A stretch of 64,000 nt of DNA from Acestrorhynchus altus. Lineage: Eukaryota; Chordata; Actinopteri; Characiformes; Acestrorhynchidae. The notes under the pieces are model-generated. The model saw only the letters and a program-made list of their open reading frames with translations, made no database searches and was not told the origin of the DNA. Below, piece by piece: positions 45,986-56,999 of the stretch. A program made the position numbers and the translations under genes. Position 1 is the stretch's first letter; every line of letters begins with the position of its first letter. The stretch lies in contig CM067506.1 of assembly GCA_034509495.1 (NCBI GenBank), positions 15,136,528-15,200,527 on the forward strand, read 5' to 3'.

Positions 45986-46129
45986 GGTGTATGTGTGTGT
46001 GTGTGTATGAGACAGAGAGTTAGTTAGTGGGGCAGCAGAGGGTAAATTGGCTCAGTGTTTGTCTGATTGTGTTTGTGTATTTATTAGGAGGAAAAGAGAA
46101 TTGGTTTCTAGGCCGTGTGTATGTGTGTG

Positions 46130-46960
46130 TCGGGAGCTGAGAACCAGCTTGCCTTATTGACAGGGGAGAGTTGCATTCACAAAGACAAAGAAATGAAGGT
46201 AGTGCTTTTGTTGCTGATATGAAAAAAAAATCAGGCAGCTGCTTCTTCGTGGCTACTTTTTTCTTTCCTTCCTTGCGCTTTAATTGCTGTTTGTTTATGG
46301 TTGACTATGAAAAGTGCCTCAGTTTACATGGATGTGTGTATTTTATCATTAGTATCATATTCTCTGCCCTTTAGTTGCAGCAGCGGGTGGCCAACTGCAC
46401 AATAAAGACAACACCACAACACTCATTTCCCCTGAAAAGGAAAAAAGACAAAAAAGGAAAAAAAAACGTGTTGATGTTTCACGGAGGAAAGTAATGGAAC
46501 TTACGGAGGTTCTGCTAACAAGGAAATGAGTTAAATGATCCAAGAATGACAGCAGATCCAACATTTTATGTCTCACGTTAGTTCATATTTTATATTGATC
46601 TCACACTGAAACAAAAAGAGTCTCGTAATATTTACAGTTTGAAAATGAAGCAGTGGTTTTCCCGGGCTGTGTGGATTTGTTCTAGATGAATTAATAATAA
46701 GATGCTCGTCCTCTGGTGCCTTTTTGTTTGTTTTGGGCATTTTATTTTGGTCTAACCTTTCATACAGGGAAGTCAACTCTTCGAATTTTGCGGATTTCAC
46801 TTGCAAATTGTGGCTTTTTAGAGCTTGCCAACACCGGATAAAAGGAAGTATTTCTGCAGGCTGCACTGTGGGAGTCACAGGCTCTTAGAATAGCCTGGCT
46901 GAATAGTGTACCATCGCTTTCCAGCAAGAGACATTCTTTGAAAGAGCTCTGGCTGCAAAG
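46130..46960. promoter_or_regulatory. Candidate conserved non-coding cluster
   Basis: Complex sequence including TGCGCTTTAATTGCTG, AGTTGCAGCAGCGGGTGGCC, GATGAATTAATAATAAG and CAACACCGGATAAAAGG. Several frames are open on the minus strand (46573-46878, 46760-47104) without domains. Low to moderate certainty. Confidence 0.35.
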
Positions 46961-47091
46961 AAAGAGGATTCTCAGCAGCCGGTCGAGTCCAGATAGGCCT
47001 ACAGTAATTTTTTTGTTATATCCTCTTCTGCTTCTTCTACTTATTATATGGGTGGCATCAGTGTGAATATTGTCACTGTCCAATGAAAAAA

Positions 47092-47246
47092 CATGTTTCT
47101 CCAAAATGGCAACTTTACAGAAGATGGTGAAAACAGTACATTTACAGCATTCCTATTGGTCAATTCATCCAGAATTATTTGTACAATGTACAGAGTTGCT
47201 ACAGGCATCGAACAATAGAGAAAATGGAAAGAATGGAGATACATGG
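47092..47246 (+). mobile_element. MITE family A copy
   Basis: Left end CATGTTTCTCCAAAATGGCA then ACTTTACAG; right end AATGGAGATACATGG. Internal AGCATTCCTATTGGTCAATT matches other copies. Lies about 120 bp from the next copy, same orientation. Confidence 0.8.
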
Positions 47247-47367
47247 TTTCCACACATCATGATCAGTTTGCCTACTGCTGTCCCATGACTTTTGGCATGT
47301 CTGTGTATATTGGCCTTGCTTTTTTCCACTGATGAATGCTTACATATTGTTGCTGTCATACAAAAAT

Positions 47368-47572
47368 CTGTATCTCCGAAATGACAACATTAAAAAAGAG
47401 AACGCGTCTTAACTTTCTTAACTAAGTGTAAGTCAGTGTTAACATATTTAATTTGACATTATTGTGAAGCATTTCTATTGATGCATTTAACATGTCATTT
47501 TGTACATGTAAAGAAAAACTGTCAGATTCAATAAGTCAGTAAGTGAAAAATAGAAAAATGAAGATACAAGGT
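47368..47572 (+). mobile_element. MITE family A copy (full length)
   Basis: Left end CTGTATCTCCGAAATGACAA, right end AAAATGAAGATACAAGG. Internal GTGAAGCATTTCTATTGATG, TTTTGTACATGTAAAGAAAA and ACTGTCAGATTCAATAAG. About 205 bp, the same length as 15980-16183. Confidence 0.85.
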
Positions 47573-47579
47573 TGTTTTT

Positions 47580-49100
47580 TTTTGTTACAGTGACAGTGTA
47601 ATTCATTCCCAGATATAATCTAATTGATAGAATTTTTAAATAACATTTACGCTGCTATATGAGATATTTTGCTTCTTTGTTTCCTTGTTTTGGATTAGCA
47701 TCATTCCATGCTGTTGTACATGTTTAAAGCCAGTTTTCTCTTATTACTATGGTAAATAGCTTATATTGTGGGTTGAAAGCCACCTCTGATGTTCTCAAAA
47801 TGATAAAAACATGACATTGTGGAAAACAGACTAAAAAGCTGTTCATGTGAACACTTTATTTATCTCTAGAGCTCTAATTTTATTGCTGCACCAGATTAGA
47901 TGTTATATGTTTTAAAACATGAAAGTAGGTTTCACAGTAAGTTATTAAATGGCAATCAGGCTATAAATATTAGCTTTGGCTGAGACAGGGGCACAGAGGT
48001 TTGGATCAAGTTCCATGGCCGTTTTCTGTTTGAAAGCTGATGTCTGACACCACCTCACTTGACACTCAAAACATTTTTTGCTCCTTCTGTGGCACACCTG
48101 TAATTTGGGCACTCACTCACATATTATTTTTTTAAATGGACAATATTTTATAAAATGTAATGTAAGAAATTTGTGGTCTATGAAGTGTCCACATGAATAC
48201 ATCACATTGCAGTGGTTAGAATCAAGTCGAGTTGGTATTGGGAGCCAAATGGTAGCAATATGTTTGTTTGTTTGTGGTCTTTAACTCAATATTATATATA
48301 TGGGTGTTTGCTGAGTGTGTATTATATGCTTGTAAATGATTTTATACATTTAAATGAGGGTTTTCCTGGTTTACATGTTTTTTAGAACATGACATTAGTA
48401 CTGACATTTAACGCATTGAAGGACTACAAGCTGTTTATGCCCTTACTTCTACTTTTGTCGTAGTCAGGGAACATAATAACTATATTATATTAGTTTCATA
48501 GAAATGAATGGAGTAACTATAACAGTAGCTTTATTGTGGTAAGTGAAAGACTTTGATGGGGTGTAGCTAAACTGGAAGCCAACAGCTGGCCCAATATATG
48601 CTGTTTTCTAGGTAACATTAGATCCACCAGTAAAAGACTCTCCATTTACACTATCCAGTATAAAACCCTGTACACTGTACTGTTTATTTCTCTACACCAT
48701 GTTTTGAGACCATTCACTCTGCTTATTTCAGCTGTAAAATTTCCATTCATTTGGTTAAATTACTCATAATGAGCAAGTTCAACATCGCTATTCTGCCTTT
48801 GGTTTCTGATATTTATCAGCATTACTTATACAATGTTCTCCACTTTTAATTTAACAACAAAGGAGAACTCTTGTTTTAATAGTTTTGAATTTGAGAAAGG
48901 TGAAACAATAAAAAACAAAAGGTGTCCCATTAATTTTGTCCACTTTGAGTATGTGATCCTCCTAATTATTAATATTATTATATTAAATCAGATTTATACA
49001 AAACTTCAGTGTGCAAACATACTTCATAAACTGGCACACTATCATGCACTATAAAAAGGGTCAAATGTGTTCTATGGAGTGATTTCAAAAATAATTTGAA
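47580..49100. other. AT-rich intergenic stretch
   Basis: No coding, RNA or repeat signature recognised. Confidence 0.5.
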
Positions 49101-49104
49101 ATTT

Positions 49105-49180
49105 AAGTTTTCTTAGGAGTTGCTAAAATGTTCTTCCATGGAACCGCTACAAAAGAACCCTTTTAGAACATAATTTAAAG
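49105..49180. repeat. AAGAACCC-type dispersed repeat fragment
   Basis: Contains GTTCTTCCATGGAACCGC and ACAAAAGAACCCTTTTAGAA, typical of short fish inverted-repeat elements. Confidence 0.5.
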
Positions 49181-49229
49181 AATGTGATCCATCTTTTGTC
49201 TAGACTGATGCTATGTACCATATAAGAGA

Positions 49230-49640
49230 AATGTGGAAACACGCTGCTACAAGTTGGCCTCCTGGTGGACCAATGCCTGTGGGCATGGCCTGTGAGCTGG
49301 TACCTAACTGGATAAACGGTCATGGGTCCTCACAGTCAGATCAATTTCATACTCTACAAAGATGAGTCACTTGTGCCATTTTGGAGTGGGGCGTAGCACA
49401 CATGTCTGTGGCCATTGTGCCGATGCACTGTTAAATCGGATTTTCTGCTCATATGGAAATCGTGTGATACCTCTGCAGAATAAGCCCAGTTTACATGATC
49501 TATCATGTTCCCCATCCGCTCCGGTGTGGTACTGGGGGTCAACATAGCCCCAAGATATATTTCTCACACAGCACGACTTCACTCAATGTTCAGGCTTCTG
49601 TCTCAGTGCCTCCCAACCAGGCTTGCTAATTATCAACTAA
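49230..49640. promoter_or_regulatory. Candidate conserved non-coding element
   Basis: About 400 bp of complex sequence open for about 60 codons in frames on both strands (49354-49545, 49362-49547, 49367-49582), which does not favour any one gene. No domain is seen. Contains TGATCTATCATGTTCCCC and CAGTTTACATGATC. Regulatory reading is weak inference. Confidence 0.3.
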
Positions 49641-50129
49641 TGATGATTCCTTTTCAAAGACAGTTGTATTGTGGACTTGATAAGGTATGATACTCTTCAG
49701 ATGCCTGTGAAAAACAGCTCTACACAACAATATAAAGTATACACTGTGTAACAGGTACATGTTTTCTTGTTTAAAACTAGTGTTGTACTCATGTTCAGTC
49801 TTGGTCCAAAGGACACTATTGAAACTTGTCAGGTCAGAAGAGAAAAGCAGCACTGGAAAGTGTTGTCAAGAAGAGGGAGGTGGGGGTGTTTGGTGTCATC
49901 ATCAACTCCTGCACATGTGTGAAATGAATCCATTATCTTATCTCAGCCAGCAAAGCCTTTTCTATGCACCACCGGCTGTGGGTTTCTCTTTCTACCCACG
50001 ATTCACAAAGAATGCTCCATACAAACTGTGTTAGTCTAACCGTGTAACTGAGTGCTAGATACTTTTAAAAAGGGCTAGATTGATACTAACCGCTCAAGAG
50101 ATAGATACTTTTCTCTTGTAACGTCCACT

Positions 50130-50300
50130 GTTGTCTGCTGTTACAGATTGCACCACCTGTGTCCCTGCAGGTGGCTATAAATCGGCTTTATAATTCAGGG
50201 GCTGGCCCCGCTGGGAAACCTCCCAGTAGCCAGTTTCTGGTCTTGGTCTTGTTAATCTCAACATTAGTTAGCATCCAATCAGTGACCATGATCAAAGCTG
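50130..50300. promoter_or_regulatory. Possible conserved non-coding element
   Basis: Complex block with ACCACCTGTGTCCCTGCAGG, GGCTATAAATCGGC (TATA-like) and GCTGGGAAACCTCCC. No coding signal. Confidence 0.28.
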
Positions 50301-50904
50301 CACAGCCAACCTTAGGATGGAACTGAAGGAACAAAGGTGTTTATGACTTCATGATGAGTGGAACTAGGACAAGTGCTTTGTTAATTATGTATTAAACACA
50401 TTATTATGGCATCTATCATGTATAAGGAATGTACAATGAACACATTTCAAGTCAAGTTTTGTCAGATCCTGGTGTCTGTCATGACTTGGAATTGTCTCCT
50501 GGGCTTTCACCTTTTTTGATTTAACCTACACATAAATTTATTTTAGGTATATATATTTATGTATATGTATTTATGTACATACATATTTTTTATTTATTTT
50601 AAAAGTTACAGCCCAGTCTCTGAAAAACATGTACTAAACCATACTTTTTTTTAGGTAAAAACACTGACATTCAGGTGAAACCCTCAAGGGAAATTTTGCA
50701 GTGTTGTTCTTCATACAAGGAATGTTACCATATTGTATTCCTCTTGCAGTTGCAGGTATTTTCCCAAGTCAAAGTAAAATTCTATATTTACAATTCCTTT
50801 TAGGACCATGTTGTAGTGATAGTGGTGTTTTTAAATTGCTAGTTCATGCAGCCAGGTCTCAAGAGGAAATTGTACGATCGATTAGAACAGAGAATATTAC
50901 ATAG

Positions 50905-51165
50905 CAATAAGTACAATTATAATACTTGACCCTTACTCTAACCCTAACCCTAAACTTAACCATAAACCATACCATAAACTTAACCTAATGCTAAGCATTC
51001 CCTAAACTTAAACTAACACATACATAGTAAAATGTGCAATTTTAATAAGTTCCGAAGTAGCATGTTGTGGTGATTCTCAATTCTTCAGTGAGCCATGGCA
51101 GGCTGCCTTGTGTGTATTTGGCAAAACAGCACCACCAATGAATGGAAGCTTGTAGATTCTAGTAT
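50905..51165 (+). repeat. Telomere-like repeat family, forward copy
   Basis: CTCTAACCCTAACCCTAAAC and related TAACC units to about 51015, followed by CATGGCAGGCTGCC and GTGTATTTGGCAAAACAGCA then CCACCAATGAATGGAAGC. The non-telomeric part matches 16310-16430 (reverse) and in part 54360-54690. Confidence 0.65.
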
Positions 51166-51239
51166 ATGTATGAAATATGTATGTTATGAATTTGTTTAGG
51201 GAATATGTTAGTCAAATATGCAGGTAAATTATCAGAGCT

Positions 51240-51440
51240 TTCAGTTGCACATAGATGCTTACATGTCCATTTTTTTGTGTTTTTCCACATTTTTATGACA
51301 ATGCCAATGTAGAAAATATTCTTTTCGTTTCATTGTATTGGAATTTCAGGACGAATGGACCAAATAGAAATGATCAAAATGAATGATTTTCATTAAAATG
51401 TGGACATTTTCTTTTCCCTTCACCTGAAAAGGTTTGAAGC
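51240..51440 (-). mobile_element. Possible decayed MITE family A copy
   Basis: On the minus strand it reads CCTTTTCAGGTGAAGGG and later ATTTCTATTTGGTCCATTCG, matching internal parts of family A. Terminal repeats are not clear. Confidence 0.4.
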
Positions 51441-51659
51441 ATCTGAGAAAATGATATGTAAAGATATTTACACGGGCAGTAAATGTTTATTTGTTAACAA
51501 AATCCTTGTTTACCTGATCAGTCTTTAATTAAATCAGGTGAGCTGCAGGATGACGTGTCCAAACCCATACAGTGCCTGGAGGTCTTTAGAAATGTTCACA
51601 TCAATACCTTAACAATAAAAAACACAACATACAATATAAGAAATGTGGCACATTTGGCT

Positions 51660-52530
51660 TTTATTCTAATGATTCAGTGTCTTACAAGCAAAACCATACT
51701 GTTTGAAGCTGTTCGCTGACTGTATGAATGGGCCTGGCATCCCGACATAGAATAAAAACAAATATTGGTATGTGCATGTGTGCTCACTCTCCAAAATCTC
51801 GTTTCAGACAGGTGAGACTCTGAACCCTGAGCACAGCTGCACACTGCACCCCCTGCAGGCTGACGCTTTTCTTGATGTCGACACTGCAAATGAAACCAGA
51901 CACTGAAACAGTTCCAACGAAAGGTGGGATAGAACCGTTTGGGAGTGAATAGGTTGGGGAAAATCATCCTCGCAGCACAGAGAGCACGTACCGTACACCA
52001 GGAGTCACTAGAATCATGCCTCTAACACTTGCATACTAGCAACAGTAGAGCAGTTGCAGTGAAACGGCTGTTCAGATATGTGAGGCTGCAGCTGAGGACA
52101 TACAAGGTTTAATCGTGGTTTAAGTACTTTTTACTGATTCCATCGATGTAGGAACACCAGGGTGAGCTGCGAGTGGAACTGCACGGCCGCAGTGTGTGAA
52201 GGACGGGGTCCTGAGAGCGGGGTAATAAAGGAAGGAGGAGGAACTCTCGTTCTTCCACTCCAGAACAGGCCCGGAAGCAGTCCACATAATGCTGACAGCG
52301 CTGCGCCAAACCCACTGTGAATGGGGAACACAAACGCAGTCCAGAACATGTGACGGACCCTGATAGCGATGAAGGAGGATTTCAAAGAGGCTGTGGAGGG
52401 GAGTGTAGGGAGATGTCTCAGTTCACTCACACACAAACCACACACACCTGTCTCATCATCCATCCACACCAGCTCCTCTAGCCAGCCACAGCAGCAGCGC
52501 TGACCAAGAGCCAAAACTGTCCTCTCCATG
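51660..52530 (-). other. GC-richer block with exon-like signals on minus strand
   Basis: The minus strand has a 133-codon open frame at 52131-52529 starting at an ATG (MERTVLALGQRCC) that reads through a donor-like site (GAGACAG then GTGTGTG) near 52450. Further down, TTTCATTTGCAG near 51890 resembles an acceptor and is followed by an open frame VDIKKSVSLQGVQC to LKRDFGE and a stop at about 51790. An AATAAA-type signal lies at about 51661. I recognise no protein family. It may be a small unknown gene, a decayed gene, or a regulatory block. Confidence 0.25.
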
Positions 52531-52534
52531 CCGG

Positions 52535-52904
52535 CGGACGTGTGCCAGCCTGTCTGCCTCCCTCCCTGTCTGTCTCTCTCTCCTTTATGTCTCTTTATCT
52601 CTGTCTATCCCAGTTTATTTCTCTCTGCCATTTGCCCCCCCCCCCTCTTTACTTCTCTCTCCTCTGTTCCTCTAATTCTGCCCCTTCTTTTCTCTATCTG
52701 CCTCTCCACTTTCTCTTCTTTTTCTCTTCTTTTTCCTTTCGTTCTTCTCTAACCCATGTCCCCCTGGTTACTGTCTGCACGTTCTTGCTACTTTTTTCTC
52801 TCTCCTTTACATTTGTATTCCTCTCTTTCCTCTATATTCCCCTCACACGTTTCCCTTTTCTTTCTTTGGTTTAGTTCTTCTAATTTCACCTCTCTGACTT
52901 CCTC

Positions 52905-52968
<64 letters not shown>

Positions 52969-53079
52969 TCTTTGCTCTCTCTCTGCTCATTATTTCCACT
53001 TTGCTCTGTCCCCTTTTCTTTCTTTAGTCTTTCCCTTTTCCTTCAGTCTCTGTCTTGTCCTCTTCACTCTTCCTCGGTG

Positions 53080-53128
<49 letters not shown>

Positions 53129-53170
53129 CCTCCCTCCCTTCCTCTTTACCACTGTCTGTCTTTTTTCACC
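52535..53170. repeat. 630-bp polypyrimidine tract
   Basis: Almost every position on the plus strand is C or T, with purines sparse and scattered. It includes perfect (TC)n at 52912-52963 and 53085-53124, then (CCCT)n. Frames rich in Ser, Leu, Phe and Pro are composition artefacts. Confidence 0.95.
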
Positions 53171-53327
53171 CCCCTATAATCTGAATCCCCCTTTTTTGTT
53201 CCCTCATTGTCTTTATAAAACAATTGGCAGATGTAACATTTAATTAAATGCGGTATCTCCTCAGGGCTGCCTGGTCTGCCACTGGTTTTGTGAAGGAGGT
53301 TGCATTACAATTTGCTGAGGAGCACGC

Positions 53328-53330
<3 letters not shown>

Positions 53331-53372
<42 letters not shown>
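53331..53372. repeat. (GA)n microsatellite
   Basis: About 42 bp of GA repeats, complementary in sense to the TC arrays about 200-400 bp upstream. Confidence 0.97.
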
Positions 53373-53375
<3 letters not shown>

Positions 53376-53379
53376 TAAT

Positions 53380-53790
53380 TTCTGGATCCCTGTTGAAAAA
53401 AGGTCAAATGCTTTTTAATGACTGTGTTTTGTGATAACGGCGAGCAGGGACGGCCAATAATAAACTTGCAGATTGGTATCGTGCGCGTTGCACTTAAATG
53501 CCACGCGCTGTTGAGGACTTAATTTGCTGGCGTGGCACCGGGCGACTGTCAGCAGGTGTGATTTCTCTATTCCAGATGCCTGGCCTGTTTGCAGCAGAGC
53601 GCAGCCAATTTGAAGAGAGCAAATACAGAGATGGACGAGCGGAGAGTTATTGAGCAGCGATTAATAAATGTGAATAAATACAAGCGAGAGAGCGGGCCGC
53701 TTCCACTGACGGCTGCCCCTTTCCTTACATTTGAAGCTGTTAAATTAGAGAAACAGAGGAGGACATCGATAAGACAGTGAGGAAGAGGAC
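53380..53790. promoter_or_regulatory. Strong candidate conserved non-coding element
   Basis: Complex, CpG-containing, repeat-free block directly after the GA array. It has GACGGCCAATAATAAACTTG (CCAAT-like), GAGGACTTAATTTGCTGG, GCAGCGATTAATAAATGTG and AAGCTGTTAAATTAGAG. A 63-codon plus-strand frame (53589-53780) has no known domain. Enhancer-like reading is inference. Confidence 0.45.
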
Positions 53791-54349
53791 AGGAATACTG
53801 ATGGGCTTCCAGGACACCACAGCTTGTTCTTTCAGGTCACACACTTCGGTGTGGGTCACGGTGCTCCGCCACCTCTCAGTCTGAATACAGGGGTTTTTTT
53901 TCTGAGCTATGATTAGTCTTCTCCATGGTTACTACACTAATGCCTTTTAGGTGGCACGACCTGCCTGCCAGCTCTTTTTTAGTGAGAGCAGATGATTGAC
54001 ACAAACACAAACACATGAACACCACAGTTATGGACAATGGAAGAGAAGGGAAGTGATCATGGTTAGCTTCAGAAGGAGAACTGGTTGAGAAACCTTCACA
54101 AGCAACATCTCAGTTATTGTTCTGTCAGCTGTGACTGTATTTTCATGTGCTCTTCCATTGAATAGATGGTGGAGAATGTTTAGTTCCTCTCACTGGACAG
54201 AGGGCACATAAACACATGGTTAAATCCAAACTGTTTGTTTAAATGTCCTGTTCAAAGCCCTGGTGCTCCACTGTTTTGCTTTCCAGTGTCCAGAGCACAG
54301 CCTGAACTTCATTAATATATATGTGACTACTACAGCATTTCAGAAATCA

Positions 54350-54690
54350 TACAATGTGTACTTATATATAGGTTGACCCTCATGCATATGCTCAACTTAC
54401 TAATGCAAGGCTGCATTAGTAACCCTAAGCTTAACCGCACATAAATTGAACTCAAACTCAGTTTAACCCTTACATTAACCCGAACCAGAACCCTTTTTAG
54501 AATAGGATATTCTCATCTACATTCTCAGTTTCCTTTCATTAACTGCTTTTTAGTGAGCTCCATGTGAAGGGAAAAGCAGAATGCTGTGTCGTTGCTCTAT
54601 TCTGGATTGTTCTTTTGGTATATTGGAGACTGGTTGATGTGCATTTTGCAACAGCACCAGTGGACAGAAGCTTGTTGTGAATCAAAAAAA
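54350..54690 (+). repeat. Telomere-like repeat family, diverged copy
   Basis: GTAACCCTAAGCTTAACCGC and TTTAACCCTTACATTAACCC, later GTGCATTTTGCAACAGCACC and AGTGGACAGAAGCTTG, matching the order in 50905-51165. Confidence 0.45.
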
Positions 54691-54884
54691 CAAAAACAAA
54701 ATAAGTGTGTGCAAATCATGCAAATGTTATGAAATTCTTAGTACATTTTATTGATATATGAACAATTTTAGAGGCCTTGGAAAGAATTGATCAGTTTTGA
54801 AAAGTGAAGTTAATTAGTCCATTGTGTCTCAAAGCAGTTAAAACTGATCCACATTCAATTGCATTATGCTAAGTGTGTGGGATG

Positions 54885-54960
54885 CTGGGGTGAATGACTT
54901 TTCATTTTCCCTTTTCCTTCGGGATTGTAAGGGATCAATAAAGTATATCTAGTCCTACTG
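54885..54960 (+). repeat. LINE/SINE tail fragment
   Basis: CTTCGGGATTGTAAGGGATC then AATAAAGTATATCTAGTCC resembles the GGATCAATAAAGTATATCTA tail of fish retroposons. Confidence 0.5.
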
Positions 54961-55590
54961 GACTTTTCTATATTATATATTGTCTATTTTTCTAAACATC
55001 TGTATATATTTCTATTATGATATTATTATTACTACTGTCTTCTCTGTTTGTACTGTAATGCTTCATCATCATCTATCTAGACCGTTTTGTGTTTCTTGCA
55101 ATGATGATCTGTTTTTGTCTTTTGTTATTGAACTTCAAGCTTTAGGCACTGCAGTGAATAATGATCCAGTTGATTAACATTTAGACTTCTATACTGATGA
55201 ATGTACATTGCCTGTAAGATACAGTACTATGCAAAAGTCTTTGCAAAATCAAAACTCATACATAAATGTATTAATCTGGGCAGTCTGATTGTATATGTTC
55301 AAAGAATTATAATAAATACATATAAGTTACTAAAGGCAACATTGTGATTTGATATTAATTTCTATTTGTATTGATAGTAATTTGTATTTATTACTTTATT
55401 ATTAATACAACGGGTTAAAAGACTGTTTTGTTTATAAACAATACTACTGTAGTTTTTAATGCAACATTACTGATACTTTAAAAAGTATGATTGTGTTGTT
55501 TTTACTGAATATAAAATTTATATGCATATTGAAATCACATGTTCCCAATTTAAAAATTTCATTAATGCATTTCTTGTTTCTAAGTGAATA

Positions 55591-55865
55591 ATAGTGGTGG
55601 TTAGGGAACTAGACTTGTGACTGGAAGGTTGCCGGTTTGAATCTCTGAACCGGTGGGCCATGAATGAAGTGCCCTTGTGCAAGGCATTTAACTCCCCAGA
55701 TGCTCCCCAGGCCATGTATGGGGCCACCTGCTGCCCCTGGCATGTGTGAACTCACAAGTGTGTATGTCTGTGTGTATCACTGTGTGTGGATGGGTTAAAT
55801 TTGGAGGACAAATTCCAATGTGCAAACACAGTGCGTCTATGAGCACCTAGAAAATAAATCTAAAG
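55591..55865 (+). mobile_element. tRNA-derived SINE
   Basis: Starts ATAGTGGTGGTTAGGGAACT with an A-box-like segment (55592-55603). A B-box-like GGTTTGAATCT lies at 55634-55644. The body has GAAGTGCCCTTGTGCAAGGC, CATTTAACTCCCC and GTGTGGATGGGTTAAATTTG, wording typical of a fish tRNA-derived SINE. The expected AATAAAGTATATCTAA end is decayed to AAATAAATCTAAAG. Pol III promoter activity is unlikely. Confidence 0.85.
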
Positions 55866-56079
55866 ATTGTGAAGAAAATCACTATCCACGTGAATGTTTC
55901 TTAGTCTGTGTACAGACAGTGTGTATTTTGTTATATATTAACTGTGTTATTTTGAAAATCCGATGTTTTTTTTTTTTTTATTAACAGTGCACATTATTTA
56001 TTTATTTGTTTGTTTGTTTATGTGCACATGTGATTAAGATACAGCATATTGTGGATTAAACAAATAAATGATAGAAAGC

Positions 56080-56450
56080 AGAACTCCTAATTAGATCCTT
56101 GTTTTTAATCACACCACAAGACCAGACCCAGAGTCATTTGAAAATGTCACTAAAGCAATTCATAATGCATTTCATAGGACATTGGTTTTAAAATGATACT
56201 TGAATTTAAGTGAATCCCTCGGTGTCTGATTCATCTCATTGTGAGCTGTATATTTAAAGAGTTTGCCTTTAACCTTGCCTTTAGAGAGCAAATGTATTAA
56301 TTAGAGGGATATGTTTATAAGGACCATTGATACTGCATCGTCCTTGGCATGAACTCCTTGGTAACACAGACCATGCATTTTTTATCCCAATTATCCATAA
56401 TTACTTTTGTGCGGCCTCAATCTTTTATACAGTGGTGGTTTAGGTTAAAT
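56080..56450. promoter_or_regulatory. Candidate conserved non-coding element
   Basis: AT-richer but complex and repeat-free, with CAATTCATAATGCATTTCAT, GTATTAATTAGAGGG, ATCCCAATTATCCATAATTA and TTTTGTGCGGCC. Homeodomain-type cores are dense. Inferred. Confidence 0.38.
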
Positions 56451-56999
56451 AATTAATAACAGTAGTGATCTGAGTGCCTGCAGTCTGCTATAAGACAATG
56501 CACTGACTAAGTATTATACAGTTATAAGACTTGGGATTCTTGCATTATGTAGTCACATTGCAAATATATACAACAATGCAGAGAAGATGGTATTTATTCT
56601 ACAGCTGATCACATAATCATATAGGCTTTCTGTTCACTGACTCCTGAACAAATCCAAAGAAGGATGACAACAACAACATTAACACAGGCCAGTGAACACA
56701 TATGGATGCAGGTGACAGAGTTTGTCTAAGCTGAGCTCCACACTTGATAAAAAGTGTGAACAGAAGCATCACACACTTGAAAAGTTCTGTTTGTCTCGTT
56801 TACGTCCTCACACCTCCCTGATAGCACTGTTGTTCATAGAGAGGGTCAGATTCAGCCTCTGCATTCCAAAACAAGCATTTATTTAGCTGGAGACAAAAGA
56901 GGAATTCTGGTTAAACCTGGTTACACCTACATGCCTCTACAATCTGAAAGTGCTGTGTGTTTCCCTGAACCTTTGACAGTGTACACTAGAGTTTTGGTG

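Noticed and set aside
50935..51015. Interstitial telomere from a chromosome fusion
   Set aside because: The units are degenerate, short, and linked to a non-telomeric core that recurs elsewhere in the window, which fits a dispersed repeat better.
52528..53184. Long Ser/Leu/Phe/Pro-rich frames suggesting membrane proteins
   Set aside because: They come from the polypyrimidine tract, which is open in several frames at once by composition.
55591..55665. Functional tRNA gene
   Set aside because: A- and B-box-like text is present but the sequence continues as a typical SINE body, with no intact anticodon arm that I could fold.
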